From Roseitalea sp. (GTDB lineage: Bacteria; Pseudomonadota; Alphaproteobacteria; Rhizobiales; Rhizobiaceae): 64,000 nucleotides of DNA. The translations under genes were made by a program, and so were the position numbers. Below, piece after piece: positions 47,519 through 56,220 of this stretch (position 1 is the first letter of the stretch; each line of letters opens with the position of its first letter). The notes under the pieces are model-generated. The model was given only the letters and a program-made list of their open reading frames with translations, was not told the DNA's origin and did not search any database. The DNA is taken from contig JAEPON010000003.1 in assembly GCA_017642895.1 (NCBI GenBank), forward strand, positions 310,001 through 374,000, given 5' to 3'.

Positions 47519-47683
47519 CTCCCCCTTGAGGGGGTGAGCCTGCGAACGGCGATTGGTCCGGCGCAGCCGGGCCAGAGCGGGTAGGGGTAACGACAAGGCT
47601 CGATGTGGGCGATGACCCCCACTTGGCTCTGCCTTACGGTCTTCGGCACTCGCCGTTCGCAGGCTCACCCCCTCAAGGGCGAG
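47519..47683. repeat. Long family A hairpin, 34-bp arms
   Basis: Left arm CTCCCCCTTGAGGGGGTGAG extends through CCTGCGAACGGCGA (47519-47552). The right arm (47650-47683) is its complement with one mismatch. The 97-base centre contains a further pair, GCCAGAGCGGGTAGGGGTA against TGACCCCCACTTGGCTCTGC. Confidence 0.8.
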
Positions 47684-48128
47684 ATGGGCCGCAACCGCCA
47701 AAAAAAGCTTATCCAACCACCCCTCCCCTCCCCCATACTCCTTGCACCGCGCCCATCGGAACGTCGGATGGCCACCACCTTCGGCGGGCGCGGCGATGGC
47801 CTGCCGGGCAATGCGAGCGGTCGCATGGCTGGGTGATGAACCCCCACGCGCGTTTGGCCCCGCAGCATCTGTAGTGCTGCGGAAAGGTTCCAAACGCCAC
47901 TTTTTGAATCGCCTGCAAGCTTTCCGGATCGGCTTGGCCGATCCGGGCGCAGGCGTGCGGAACGAAGGTGTGCGGCGTCCGTCCGCGCCTGCCATCGGCC
48001 AGACCCGGCCGGCCGTCAGGATCGGACGGGGCCAAAGGATGGTTTCACAGAGTCGCGGGTCTGCGGCGGACCGAACCCATCCGAAGGTCACGGCAGGGCG
48101 CAAGCCTTGCGCCGACGCCCCACATGAC

Positions 48129-48209
48129 GATCACCGCAAGCCCACCGGACGGGCGGTTTGGCGACCGCACATAGAAATACTTCGGATCGCGGCTCCCCAA
48201 ACCGCCCGT
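48129..48209. repeat. Structured repeat, copy 2 (13-bp stem)
   Basis: GATCACCGCAAGCCC, then ACGGGCGGTTTGG pairing with CCAAACCGCCCGT across a 35-base loop that contains GCACATA. Compared with copy 1 at 23500, the stem bases changed on both sides so that pairing is kept. Confidence 0.75.
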
Positions 48210-48215
48210 TGTTCT

Positions 48216-48261
48216 GGCCCAAGGCGCACGTTGAGCGCAGCCAAGCGCAAGTCCTTGGGCC
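48216..48261. repeat. Element B hairpin, copy 3
   Basis: GGCCCAAGG and CCTTGGGCC enclose CGCACGTTGAGCGCAGCC and AAGCGCAAGT. Perfect 9-bp outer stem. Copies lie also at 18380 (in uvrB) and 23688. Confidence 0.8.
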
Positions 48262-48414
48262 ATCAGAGACTCTCCAGGCTGGCGCAAAGTCTTGCGCGGG
48301 CTGGCGCCCGAGTCTGCCCGGATTCCCGTGCTTTGCGCCTGACCCCGGAGCGCCTGCTTCGCCTCCGCGCGCCGCCATTGCGGGACGGCGAGGCGCACAC
48401 GGCCGCAGTTTGGC

Positions 48415-49392
48415 TCACGCCGCCTTGAGCAGCGTCTCGCTGATTGCCCAGAGGCGCTCGGCGCCCTCGTCGCTGCATGCATGGGCATCAACGCCCATAT
48501 AGCGCGCCATCGGGCTGTCCGGGTCGGTCGGCGCGGCAATGTCGCAATCCTCGCAGTAAACGCCCGGCTTGCCGTCAAGCCTAGCCGAGGTCGCAGCCCA
48601 CAATGTCGTCGAACAGCCCTGCTCGGGCGTCTTGAAACCCTGCTGGGCGAGTTCGGAGGGCTCGCCATCGTCGTTCAGCCAGCCAAGCGCGATCATCTCC
48701 TCTTGGGGCAAATGGCGCTGCAGCGGCGTGAAGATGCCGCCCGGATGCAGCGAAAAGGCCAGCCCGCCGCTGTCCTTGAGACGTCGCGACAACGCATTGG
48801 CAAACAGCGCATTGGCCGTCTTGGCCTGGCCATAGGCCTGCCACTTGTCATAGTCGGTCCGGTCGAACTGGATGTCGTCCCATTTGATGTCGGTAATCTT
48901 GTGGGCTGCCGACGACAAGGCAACGACGCGGGCGCCCGGCGATTTCGTAAGCAGCGGCATCAGCGCCGTCGTCAGCGCGAAATGGCCCATATGGTTGACA
49001 CCGAACTGGGATTCCCAGCCCGGCCCGACCCGCGCCTCGGGTGATGCCATGATGCCGGCATTGTTGATCAGAAGGTCGAGCCGCGACAATGCGGCCGCCA
49101 TCGTTTCGGCAAATGCACGCACCGAGGCGATGCTGGCCAGATCGAGCGGCGCGGTCCGTACATTGCCGCCAATACCGGCAAGCGTTTCGGCCGCCTTGTC
49201 CGGCGACCGGACCGGCACGATGACCGCAGCGCCGCCGGCCGCCAGGGCCCGAACGGTCTCAAGGCCGATGCCGCTATAGCCGCCGGTGACGATCGCCGTC
49301 TTTCCGGTCAGATCGACATCGGCAAGCACCTCGGCGCCGGTGCTCTTGGCGTGAAATCCCGATTGGGTGGGCACTTGGTCGGAAACGGCCAT
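48415..49392 (-). CDS. SDR-family oxidoreductase (retinol dehydrogenase-like)
   Basis: 325 residues from ATG 49392 with AAGGAG. Cofactor loop TGGYSGIGLET, NNAGIMASP, catalytic Ser (VALSSAAHKITDI) and Tyr-x3-Lys (YGQAKTANALFANALSRRL), HPGGIFTPLQRHL. The length and HKITDI region match the subgroup related to human retinol dehydrogenases and WW-domain oxidoreductase. Divergent from an AraC gene that probably regulates it. Confidence 0.88.
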   Translation of the reverse strand: MAVSDQVPTQSGFHAKSTGAEVLADVDLTGKTAIVTGGYSGIGLETVRALAAGGAAVIVPVRSPDKAAETLAGIGGNVRTAPLDLASIASVRAFAETMAAALSRLDLLINNAGIMASPEARVGPGWESQFGVNHMGHFALTTALMPLLTKSPGARVVALSSAAHKITDIKWDDIQFDRTDYDKWQAYGQAKTANALFANALSRRLKDSGGLAFSLHPGGIFTPLQRHLPQEEMIALGWLNDDGEPSELAQQGFKTPEQGCSTTLWAATSARLDGKPGVYCEDCDIAAPTDPDSPMARYMGVDAHACSDEGAERLWAISETLLKAA

Positions 49393-49512
49393 GACAGGCT
49401 CCTTGAAGCAAATGACGAAGGCGGCAAGCCCCGGCTTGAGGCAGCAGGCCGCTTGGCCCGCACAGCCGCCCATCATGCTGACACACGCCTGACCCATTGA
49501 AAACGGGCCGGC

Positions 49513-50283
49513 ATGCACGATCTGTCGCATATGCCCGGATTGCGCGCCAGGAAATCGCTGCTCCCCGCCGGAGGCGGGCCGTTCAAGCTGGAACGGCTGA
49601 CACTGGGCGTATTCCTGAACGACCAGCCGGGCCATCGGTTGGCACTGGGCACCGATCGGGCCGACGAACGCCCGCTGACCGCCAACCAGGGCTGGATCCT
49701 GCCATCGGGCGCGACCGGTATTTGCGAATTCGACACGCCGCTCGATGTGATGATGATCGAGGTCGAACCATCGGTGTTGCGCGAAGTTGGCATGGACCGG
49801 CCCGACACGATTGCGCCCCAGGTGGGCGATTTCGACCCGGTGACGCTGCAGCTTTCAATGGCCGCCCAGGATTTCAACCAGGGCGGCACGCTCTATCGCG
49901 AAACCATGCACCGGGCGCTCGCCGCGCAACTCACGCGGACTTTGGCGGTTCGTCCCGAAGCCAGCCAGATCGAAGATGTGCGCCTTCGGCGGGTCATCGA
50001 CTATGTTCACGACAATCTGGCCGAAGACCTGACGCTTGGCATGATGGCCGATCTTGCGGCCATGAGCGGCTTTCACTTTTCACGCTCGTTCAAGGCGGCC
50101 ACCGGCCAGTCGCCGCTGCAATATGTCATCGCCGCGCGCATCGACATGGCCAAGGTGCTGCTGAAGACAACCTCGCTTGCGGTCGCCGAGATCGCCTATC
50201 GCGTCGGCTATAACGACGTTTCGCGCTTCGGCCAGCATTTCAAGCGCGCCGCCGGCACCACGCCCGCCCGCTACCGGGATTAG
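49513..50283 (+). CDS. AraC-family transcriptional regulator
   Basis: 256 residues. The C-terminal 100 residues hold two HTH motifs (LGMMADLAAMSGFHFSRSFK and VAEIAYRVGYNDVSRFGQHF), ending with the AraC signature PARYRD. The N-terminal part is a poorly conserved sensor region. It is transcribed away from the SDR gene over 120 bases. Confidence 0.9.
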   Translation: MHDLSHMPGLRARKSLLPAGGGPFKLERLTLGVFLNDQPGHRLALGTDRADERPLTANQGWILPSGATGICEFDTPLDVMMIEVEPSVLREVGMDRPDTIAPQVGDFDPVTLQLSMAAQDFNQGGTLYRETMHRALAAQLTRTLAVRPEASQIEDVRLRRVIDYVHDNLAEDLTLGMMADLAAMSGFHFSRSFKAATGQSPLQYVIAARIDMAKVLLKTTSLAVAEIAYRVGYNDVSRFGQHFKRAAGTTPARYRD

Positions 50284-50406
50284 ATCAACGCGCAAGTTCC
50301 GCATAGCCGAGCGCAAGGATCGCGCCTGTGCCGGTGCGGCATTGATGGCAAGAAGGTCTCATCGAACGGCGACGGGCGTCGCCAGTCAAGGGAACGGAGA
50401 TCGATC

Positions 50407-50592
50407 ATGCCGACCACCATTGTACAAATCCTCATTGCAACGGCGCTGCTGTTTTTCGTCAACCATCTCGATGCGCTGCAGGCACAATCGCTGGCGGTGC
50501 ATGCCAGCCTGTGCAGCCAGACCGCGCAAGCCGAAGCCAACGGGCCTGCCATGGACTGGTACATCGGCGTTTTGGCAAGCCGCCTTTCGTGA
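50407..50592 (+). CDS. Small hypothetical membrane protein
   Basis: 61 residues from ATG 50407, with GGAG 7 bases upstream. One hydrophobic helix (about 4-20, VQILIATALLFFVNHL) and a short tail with one Cys. A strong terminator lies 46 bases after the stop, which supports a real transcript. No family recognised. Confidence 0.45.
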   Translation: MPTTIVQILIATALLFFVNHLDALQAQSLAVHASLCSQTAQAEANGPAMDWYIGVLASRLS

Positions 50593-50637
50593 CCTGCATC
50601 GCCACTGACGCCGGCCCATTGAACCGACCGCGCTCCG

Positions 50638-50662
50638 AAAGCCGCCGCAAGGCGGCTTTTTT
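50638..50662 (+). terminator. Rho-independent terminator
   Basis: AAGCCGCC-GCAA-GGCGGCTT followed by TTTT: a classic intrinsic terminator after the AraC/small-protein genes. Confidence 0.85.
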
Positions 50663-50831
50663 GCGTTGCGCGCCGTTGTCGGGCGTTCGCCGACAAACGC
50701 AAAAATCGCACAAAGTGGCGCAGGATTCGCGCGTTCGCCCGCCGCGATGGTCGGCCATTGTCGACCCATCGCATCGGGACAGACAGCCTCCCAAACCCCT
50801 ACCGCCCGATGCATGACTGAGGAGAACAGAC

Positions 50832-51791
50832 ATGAAAACGCTTCTTGCATCGGCGATTGCCACCGGCCTGATGGCCACGACCGCGCTTGCCGGCGAGATC
50901 ACCACCCGCGCCGTCAGCTTCGAAAACGACGGCGCGACGCTGGCCGGCACGCTCTATCTGCCGGCCGGCTATCAGACCGGCGACAAGCTGCCGGCCGTGA
51001 TCGTCACCGGCGCCTGGACCACGGTCCAGCAACAAATGCCTGCTGAATACGCAACGCAAATGGCGGTCCGCGGCTTTGCCGCCTTCACCTTCGATTTCCG
51101 GGGGTGGGGCCAGTCCGGCGACCTGCCGCAGAACGTCCGCTTCAAGGAAGACCCGGCCGCCAAGACCGATGATATCCGCGCGGCGATCGAATTTGTGGCC
51201 ACGTTGCCGGAGGTCGATGCGGCACGGATCAACGGCCTGGGCATCTGCGCATCGGCCGGCTACATGGTCGATGCGGTTTCAGGCAACACGCTGATCCGTT
51301 CGGTCGGACTGGTGGCCCCGTGGCTTCAGAACGAGGCGATCGTCAACGCCGTCTATGGCGGCGAAGAGGGTGTCGCCGGCCTGATCGAGGTCTCCCGCTC
51401 GGCCGAGGCCGACGGGGGCGCCATCATCCCGGCGGCCGGCCCGGAAGGCGCCGAAGGCGTTCTCATGCCGATCGGCGGCTACTATTACGAGCCCTCGCGC
51501 GGTGCGATCCCCGAATATGACAATCGGTGGAACCAGGCATCCTGGGAAGGCTGGCTGACCTATCACCCCGCCGACAATCCGGCCCGCCTCGACAAGCCCT
51601 TGGCCGTCGTCCATTCCGAAGCCGCTGCGATCCCGCAAGGGGTGGCAACCTTCCTTGACGGCTATCTGGGCGATGCCACGCTTCGGATGCTCGAAGATGT
51701 CACGCAATTCGACTTCTACGACAATCCCGAGGATGTGACCCGCGCCGCCGACACCGTGGCCGAACACTTCCGGACGAACGGCGCGAGCTGA
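50832..51791 (+). CDS. Secreted alpha/beta hydrolase
   Basis: 319 residues with a cleavable signal peptide (about 1-20, ending ALA). An alpha/beta-hydrolase core follows: GTLYLPAGYQ, AFTFDFRGWGQSG, and a nucleophile elbow GLGICASAGYM with Ser in CASAG. Similar to YcjY-like/DUF1100-type esterases. The periplasmic location is unusual for the group but shared with the next gene's product. Likely start of a two-gene set, although a terminator lies between. Confidence 0.78.
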   Translation: MKTLLASAIATGLMATTALAGEITTRAVSFENDGATLAGTLYLPAGYQTGDKLPAVIVTGAWTTVQQQMPAEYATQMAVRGFAAFTFDFRGWGQSGDLPQNVRFKEDPAAKTDDIRAAIEFVATLPEVDAARINGLGICASAGYMVDAVSGNTLIRSVGLVAPWLQNEAIVNAVYGGEEGVAGLIEVSRSAEADGGAIIPAAGPEGAEGVLMPIGGYYYEPSRGAIPEYDNRWNQASWEGWLTYHPADNPARLDKPLAVVHSEAAAIPQGVATFLDGYLGDATLRMLEDVTQFDFYDNPEDVTRAADTVAEHFRTNGAS

Positions 51792-51805
51792 TCGTGCGAT
51801 CGCCG

Positions 51806-51836
51806 AGCCTGCCGCCCGGTCCGGGCGGCGGGCTTT
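51806..51836 (+). terminator. Terminator hairpin after the hydrolase gene
   Basis: AGCCTGCCGCCCG-GTC-CGGGCGGCGGGCT followed by TT. A strong GC stem with a single T-G mismatch and a short U tail. Confidence 0.65.
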
Positions 51837-51867
51837 CCACCAAGCTCATGATTGAAAGGATCATCCA

Positions 51868-52383
51868 ATGAAAACGGGAGTCATCACCGCCGCGGCGATC
51901 GCCATGACCGTCACAACCGCCCACGCCCAGCCGCCGTCTGCCGAAGACCGGTTCGCCATGATCGATGCCGTGACCTCGATCGCCGCCGGTGCCGACCGCC
52001 ACGACTGGGGTCGCGTTCGCAACGCATTCGCCGACGAGGTGGTTCTCGACTACACGAGCCTGTGGGGCGGCGAGGCCGCCGCACAACCGGCCGATGACAT
52101 CGTCGCCCAATGGTCGGGCTTGCTGCCCGGTTTCGACGAAACGCTGCATCTGGTGACCAACCACACCGTTGTTTCGTTCGACGACGGTGCCGCGATCATG
52201 GAAGCCGACTTCCAGGCCATGCATCGCATCGGTGACGACCAGTGGGTCTTGTCGGGTCACTACACCTACGGATTGCAAAAGTCGGACGGCGACTGGCAAG
52301 TGTCGGCGCTGACCATGACATGGACGCATGAAGCCGGCAGCCGGGATCTTGTTGCTGCGGCCGCTGAGCGCGCCTCCCAATAG
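51868..52383 (+). CDS. Secreted NTF2/SnoaL-like protein
   Basis: 171 residues with a signal peptide (1-20, ending THAQ). The mature part reads as an NTF2-like cone: helix EDRFAMIDAVTSIAAGADRH, DW--VRNAFADEVVLDYTSL, then strands including MEADFQAMHRI and W-VSALTMTW. Such folds serve as isomerases, dehydratases or binding proteins; the activity cannot be told. It follows the secreted hydrolase. Confidence 0.78.
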   Translation: MKTGVITAAAIAMTVTTAHAQPPSAEDRFAMIDAVTSIAAGADRHDWGRVRNAFADEVVLDYTSLWGGEAAAQPADDIVAQWSGLLPGFDETLHLVTNHTVVSFDDGAAIMEADFQAMHRIGDDQWVLSGHYTYGLQKSDGDWQVSALTMTWTHEAGSRDLVAAAAERASQ

Positions 52384-52431
52384 CATTGACTTGAATCTGG
52401 CACGACATGCACCGTCTGCGATGCGACAGGA

Positions 52432-52455
52432 CCCGGCGCCATCGGTGGCGCCGGG
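52432..52455 (+). terminator. Strong hairpin before ychF
   Basis: CCCGGCGCCA-TCGG-TGGCGCCGGG, a perfect 10-bp stem, with only GCCGTTT after it. Probably ends the NTF2-like transcript. Confidence 0.6.
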
Positions 52456-52565
52456 CCGTTTGGATTGACGCAAAGCCCGTCAGGGTTTGCGCAAGTCCCT
52501 CGCCTCTTGACCGCTCACCCCGCTTGACCGAAAAGCCGGGCGACAAATGCGAAGGACCGATCCCC

Positions 52566-53669
52566 ATGGGTTTCAAATGCGGCATTGTCGGCCTGCCCAA
52601 TGTCGGCAAGTCGACCCTCTTCAACGCGCTGACCAAGACCGCCGCCGCCCAGGCGGCCAACTACCCGTTCTGCACGATCGAGCCGAACACCGGCGAAGTG
52701 GCCGTACCCGATCCGCGCCTGGCGCAGATCGCGAAAATCGCGCAATCCAAAGAGATCGTGCCGACGCGCATCTCCTTTGTCGACATTGCCGGTCTGGTGC
52801 GCGGCGCCTCCAAGGGCGAAGGGCTCGGCAACCAGTTCCTCGCCAACATTCGCGAGGTGGACGCGATCGTCCATGTGTTGCGCTGTTTCGAGGACGATGA
52901 CGTTACCCATGTCGAGGGCCGCATCGATCCGGTCGCCGACGCCGAGACGGTCGAGACCGAACTGATGCTGTCGGATCTTGAGAGCCTGGAACGCCGCATC
53001 ATCGGGGTGCGCAAGAAGGCGACCGGCAAGGACAAGGAAGCGCTCACAATCCTGCCGATGATGGAACAGGCGCTCGACCTGTTGCAGGCCTCAAAGCCCG
53101 CGCGGCTCCTGCTCGATGGCATTGCGGCGGAGGATCTGGCGATCCTCAAGGGGCTGAACCTGCTGACCTCCAAGCCGGTGCTCTATGTCTGCAACGTCGC
53201 CGAGGATGAGGCGGCCACCGGCAATGCCCATTCGGAAGCCGTCGAGACGATGGCCGCCGAACAGGGCGCATCGACCGTCACGATCTCCGCGGCGATCGAA
53301 GCGGAGATCGCACAACTGGACACGGACGAAGCGCGCGAGTTCCTCGACACGCTCGGCCTTGAGGAAGCCGGTCTCGACCGGCTGATCCGGCAGGGCTATG
53401 CGCTTCTCGACCTGATCACCTTCTTCACTGCCGGCCCCAAGGAATCGCGCGCCTGGACTGTCAGGAAGGGATCGCGCGCGCCGCAGGCGGCCGGCGAAAT
53501 CCACACCGATTTCGAAAAGGGCTTCATCCGCGCCCAGACCATCGCGTTCAGCGACTACGTCGATCTTGGCGGCGAGACCGGCGCCAAGGAGGCGGGCAAG
53601 GCGCGCGACGAAGGCAAGGACTACGTCGTCCATGACGGCGACGTGATGCTGTTCAAGTTCAACGTGTGA
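52566..53669 (+). CDS. ychF: Redox-regulated ATPase YchF/OLA1
   Basis: 367 residues. Obg-family P-loop GLPNVGKST (residues 9-17), DIAGLVRGASKGEGLGNQFL (G3 region), and NVAE in place of the usual NKxD, which explains ATP rather than GTP preference in this family. C-terminal TGS domain (about 280-367, ending DVMLFKFNV). Associates with ribosomes and stress control. Normally next to pth; here separated by an accessory stretch. Confidence 0.95.
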   Translation: MGFKCGIVGLPNVGKSTLFNALTKTAAAQAANYPFCTIEPNTGEVAVPDPRLAQIAKIAQSKEIVPTRISFVDIAGLVRGASKGEGLGNQFLANIREVDAIVHVLRCFEDDDVTHVEGRIDPVADAETVETELMLSDLESLERRIIGVRKKATGKDKEALTILPMMEQALDLLQASKPARLLLDGIAAEDLAILKGLNLLTSKPVLYVCNVAEDEAATGNAHSEAVETMAAEQGASTVTISAAIEAEIAQLDTDEAREFLDTLGLEEAGLDRLIRQGYALLDLITFFTAGPKESRAWTVRKGSRAPQAAGEIHTDFEKGFIRAQTIAFSDYVDLGGETGAKEAGKARDEGKDYVVHDGDVMLFKFNV

Positions 53670-53730
53670 ACGGCACGCTCACGAGAGCGTGACGCCGCCG
53701 CGCCGGCAAAAGCGCTAGGTTCGCCCGGCC

Positions 53731-54387
53731 ATGATGACGCAAACGCATTTTCTGGTCGCTACCGCGCTCTTTTGCAGGCGCGATCGCCCTGCACGCCAGA
53801 ACGTGGCTGTGCTTGCCGGCGCGTTCGCGCCGGATGCTGCGATCTATGGGCTCTATGTCTGGTCGAAGATCGCCGGCATTCCCGAACGCCGCCTGTGGGA
53901 TGAGGTCTATTTCGCAGAGCCCATGACAACGCTAACCGCCATCGGCAACTCGGCCCCGCTTTACGCGTTGATCGCCATCATCGGGATTGCGCTTGTCCGG
54001 CCGGCCTCGGTGGAACTGGCCGGCCCACACGGCAACACACCACTTGGCTTTGCCCGCTTCGTGTCGCCGGCAACGACCAATGTCGCGCTCTTGTTCGCGC
54101 TCGGCGCGCTTGCCCATCTGGCCGGCGACCTGCCGGTGCATGCCGATGATGCACACCCCCATTTCTGGCCGCTGACGGGATGGCGGTTCATCTCTCCGGT
54201 CAGCTATTGGGACCCGGACCATTTCGGCACGATCTTCTCGCTGGCCGAAGCCGTGCTCGGCGTCGTGCTCTCGGTGATCGTGTTCCGGCGCTTCCGTTCC
54301 TGGTGGGTACGCGGGCTGACGCTGATCCTTCTGACCGCCTATCTCGCCGTGCCCGCCTATTTCATCTTCATGCTGGGCGGCGCGTGA
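53731..54387 (+). CDS. Membrane protein, DUF457/YdjM-like metal-dependent hydrolase
   Basis: 218 residues with four or five membrane segments. Conserved THFLVATALF at the start, GAFAPDAAIY, and LAHLAGDLPVHADDAHPHFW with clustered His/Asp residues match the membrane-bound metal-dependent hydrolase group (YdjM type). Often misannotated as cobalamin biosynthesis protein. Substrate unknown. Confidence 0.7.
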   Translation: MMTQTHFLVATALFCRRDRPARQNVAVLAGAFAPDAAIYGLYVWSKIAGIPERRLWDEVYFAEPMTTLTAIGNSAPLYALIAIIGIALVRPASVELAGPHGNTPLGFARFVSPATTNVALLFALGALAHLAGDLPVHADDAHPHFWPLTGWRFISPVSYWDPDHFGTIFSLAEAVLGVVLSVIVFRRFRSWWVRGLTLILLTAYLAVPAYFIFMLGGA

Positions 54388-54391
54388 GGCG

Positions 54392-54601
54392 TCAGGTCGC
54401 TTTGCTGCCGCGGGTGTCTATCCCGAGCAGCGAATAAAGCGCGCAGCGAGAGGCGAGGCCCGTCGCCAGAAGGACGGCACCGACCAAGGCCATTACCCAG
54501 CCCCAGGGGCCGGCTTCGACCATGAAAAACATCGCGAGCAGCAGAGCGCCGAAAACGATGCGCACGATACGGTCGGCGGTTCCGACATTGACGTCAAACA
54601 T
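54392..54601 (-). CDS. DUF2892 small inner-membrane protein
   Basis: 69 residues: NVGTADRIVRIVFGALLLA, then two close hydrophobic helices and a CALYSLLGIDT ending, the DUF2892 pattern also fused to rhodanese in YgaP. Probably an inner-membrane protein of unknown role. Convergent with the YdjM-like gene. Confidence 0.82.
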   Translation of the reverse strand: MFDVNVGTADRIVRIVFGALLLAMFFMVEAGPWGWVMALVGAVLLATGLASRCALYSLLGIDTRGSKAT

Positions 54602-54696
54602 AGCGGTTCTCCAACGATTGGACGTTGCAACCTATTTATATAGGCGATCTTCGATAAACAAGATGCACGCCGATCAAATCGCGCGGCGAGGAAGGG

Positions 54697-55236
54697 TCAG
54701 CCGCCCTCGAACTCGATCAGCGTGCGCACGGGAACCCCGAGCGCCTCGATCTTGGCGCGGCCACCCAGATCGGGCAGGTCGATGACGAAGCAGGCGGCGA
54801 CCACATCGGCGCCCATCTGCTGGAGCAGCTTGACCGCGCCCTCGGCGGTGCCCCCCGTGGCAATCAGGTCATCGACCAGGATCACCTTCTCGCCCGGGCT
54901 GACAGCATCCTTGTGCACTTCCATTTCATCGACGCCATATTCGAGGCTGTAGGCGATCCGGACGGTCTCGTGCGGCAGCTTGCCCTTCTTGCGGATCGGC
55001 ACGAAGCCGGCCGAAAGCTGGTGCGACATCGCCCCGCCCAGGATGAAGCCGCGCGCCTCGACGCCGGCGATCTTGTCGATCTTGGTGCCCGCATAGGGAT
55101 GGACCAGTTCATCGACCGAACGCCGGAACGCCGACGCATCGCCCAAAAGCGTGGTGATGTCGCGAAACATGATGCCAGGCTTGGGATAGTCGGGAATCGT
55201 GCGGATGGCGGTCTGGAGCGTTTCATGCAGCGTCAT
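54697..55236 (-). CDS. apt: Adenine phosphoribosyltransferase
   Basis: 179 residues from ATG 55236. Salvages adenine to AMP with PRPP. The PRPP motif [24 protein letters not shown], and the adenine-binding ARGFILG region are all present; length normal. It follows the bc1 operon on the same strand but behind an intrinsic terminator, so it probably has its own promoter. Confidence 0.95.
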   Translation of the reverse strand: MTLHETLQTAIRTIPDYPKPGIMFRDITTLLGDASAFRRSVDELVHPYAGTKIDKIAGVEARGFILGGAMSHQLSAGFVPIRKKGKLPHETVRIAYSLEYGVDEMEVHKDAVSPGEKVILVDDLIATGGTAEGAVKLLQQMGADVVAACFVIDLPDLGGRAKIEALGVPVRTLIEFEGG

Positions 55237-55293
55237 GGTAAGGTCCCGGCACAGAGCAAACGGACCCTTGATAGACAGACACCGCCCAAACGG

Positions 55294-55322
55294 CAAAGAA
55301 AAAGGGCGCCCGAAGCGCCCTT
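55294..55322 (-). terminator. Intrinsic terminator of the cytochrome bc1 operon
   Basis: On the minus strand: AAGGGCGC-TTCGG-GCGCCCTT followed by TTTCTTT. It lies 28 bases after the cytochrome c1 stop, between that gene and apt. Confidence 0.85.
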
Positions 55323-55350
55323 CCAATCCGGTGTGCGGCTGGGCCTTGCG

Positions 55351-56199
55351 TCAGTGCTCGACGCGTGACCAGACCTGCTTCTTGGACAGGTACAACAGCG
55401 CCGCAAAGATCAAAAGGAACACCAGCACGCGGAAGCCGAGTTGCTTGCGGTCATCCATGTGCGGCTCCGCCGTCCACATCAGGAACGCGGCGACATCCTT
55501 GGCCATGTTGGAGACGGTCGCTTCGGTTCCGTCATCGAATTCGTGCATGTCATCGAACAGCGGCGGTGCCATGGCCAATGCCGTGCCGCTGGCGAAATAG
55601 GGATTGTACCAGAGCCCCTCGGGGACCGAGACATCCTCCGGCACATCGTCCTTGTATCCGGTCAGGAGCGAATAGATGTAGTCCGGTCCGTTTTCCGCAT
55701 AGTTGCGGAACGGGTCGAGCACGAAGGCGGGGAAGCCCCGGATGGGCGCGCGCGCCTTGGCCATCAGCGAAAGGTCCGGCGGATAGGCGCCGCCATTGGC
55801 CGCGCGCGCCGCTTCCTGATTGGGGAACGGCGAGGGGAATGCATCGGCTGCCGTCGCCGGGCGGAAGAACATGTCGCCAAAATCGTCCGGCCCGTCTTCG
55901 ACCTCGTAATTGGCGGCGAACGCCTTGATCTGGTCATCCGAATAGCCAAGGTCGGCCAGGTTGCGGAAACTGACGCGGCTGAGCGCATGACAGGCCGAGC
56001 AGTTCTCCGCATAGACTTTCAGGCCGCGCTGAAGCTGTGCGGGATCATACATGCCGAACGGGCCTGCAAACGACCAGTCCTGTTCGCGCGGCTTGTTCTT
56101 GGGATAGGCGCTCGCGGCCCACGCCCCTGTCACCATCACCGTTGCGGCGATGGCGGCGGCTCCGAGTTTCACAACAAGGTTTTTCATCATCGATTCCAT
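55351..56199 (-). CDS. petC: Cytochrome c1 of the bc1 complex
   Basis: 282 residues if started at ATG 56199 (ATGs at 56190 and 56187 are alternatives). Signal peptide, heme-binding CSACH (residues 67-71), the axial Met region ALAMAPPLFDD, and a C-terminal membrane anchor (about 255-272) give a complete cytochrome c1. It passes electrons from the Rieske protein to a soluble cytochrome c. Last gene of the petABC operon and followed by a terminator. Confidence 0.95.
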   Translation of the reverse strand: MESMMKNLVVKLGAAAIAATVMVTGAWAASAYPKNKPREQDWSFAGPFGMYDPAQLQRGLKVYAENCSACHALSRVSFRNLADLGYSDDQIKAFAANYEVEDGPDDFGDMFFRPATAADAFPSPFPNQEAARAANGGAYPPDLSLMAKARAPIRGFPAFVLDPFRNYAENGPDYIYSLLTGYKDDVPEDVSVPEGLWYNPYFASGTALAMAPPLFDDMHEFDDGTEATVSNMAKDVAAFLMWTAEPHMDDRKQLGFRVLVFLLIFAALLYLSKKQVWSRVEH

Positions 56200-56220
56200 G
56201 GTCTGTTCGAGGCCGGGCCG

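Larger units (their letters stand above)
47074..48414. other. Repeat-rich stretch without a clear gene
   Basis: 1341 bases. Holds a 101-bp inverted repeat (47401-47501), a long family-A hairpin (47519-47683), a pyrimidine-rich block also seen near 23240, the second structured repeat (48129-48209) and an element-B copy (48216-48261). A minus-strand frame at 47163-47396 ends in a protein-like sequence (RVFDKVRFIDWVKQASQ) that may be a gene remnant. The last 150 bases are GC-rich and unassigned. Confidence 0.7.
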
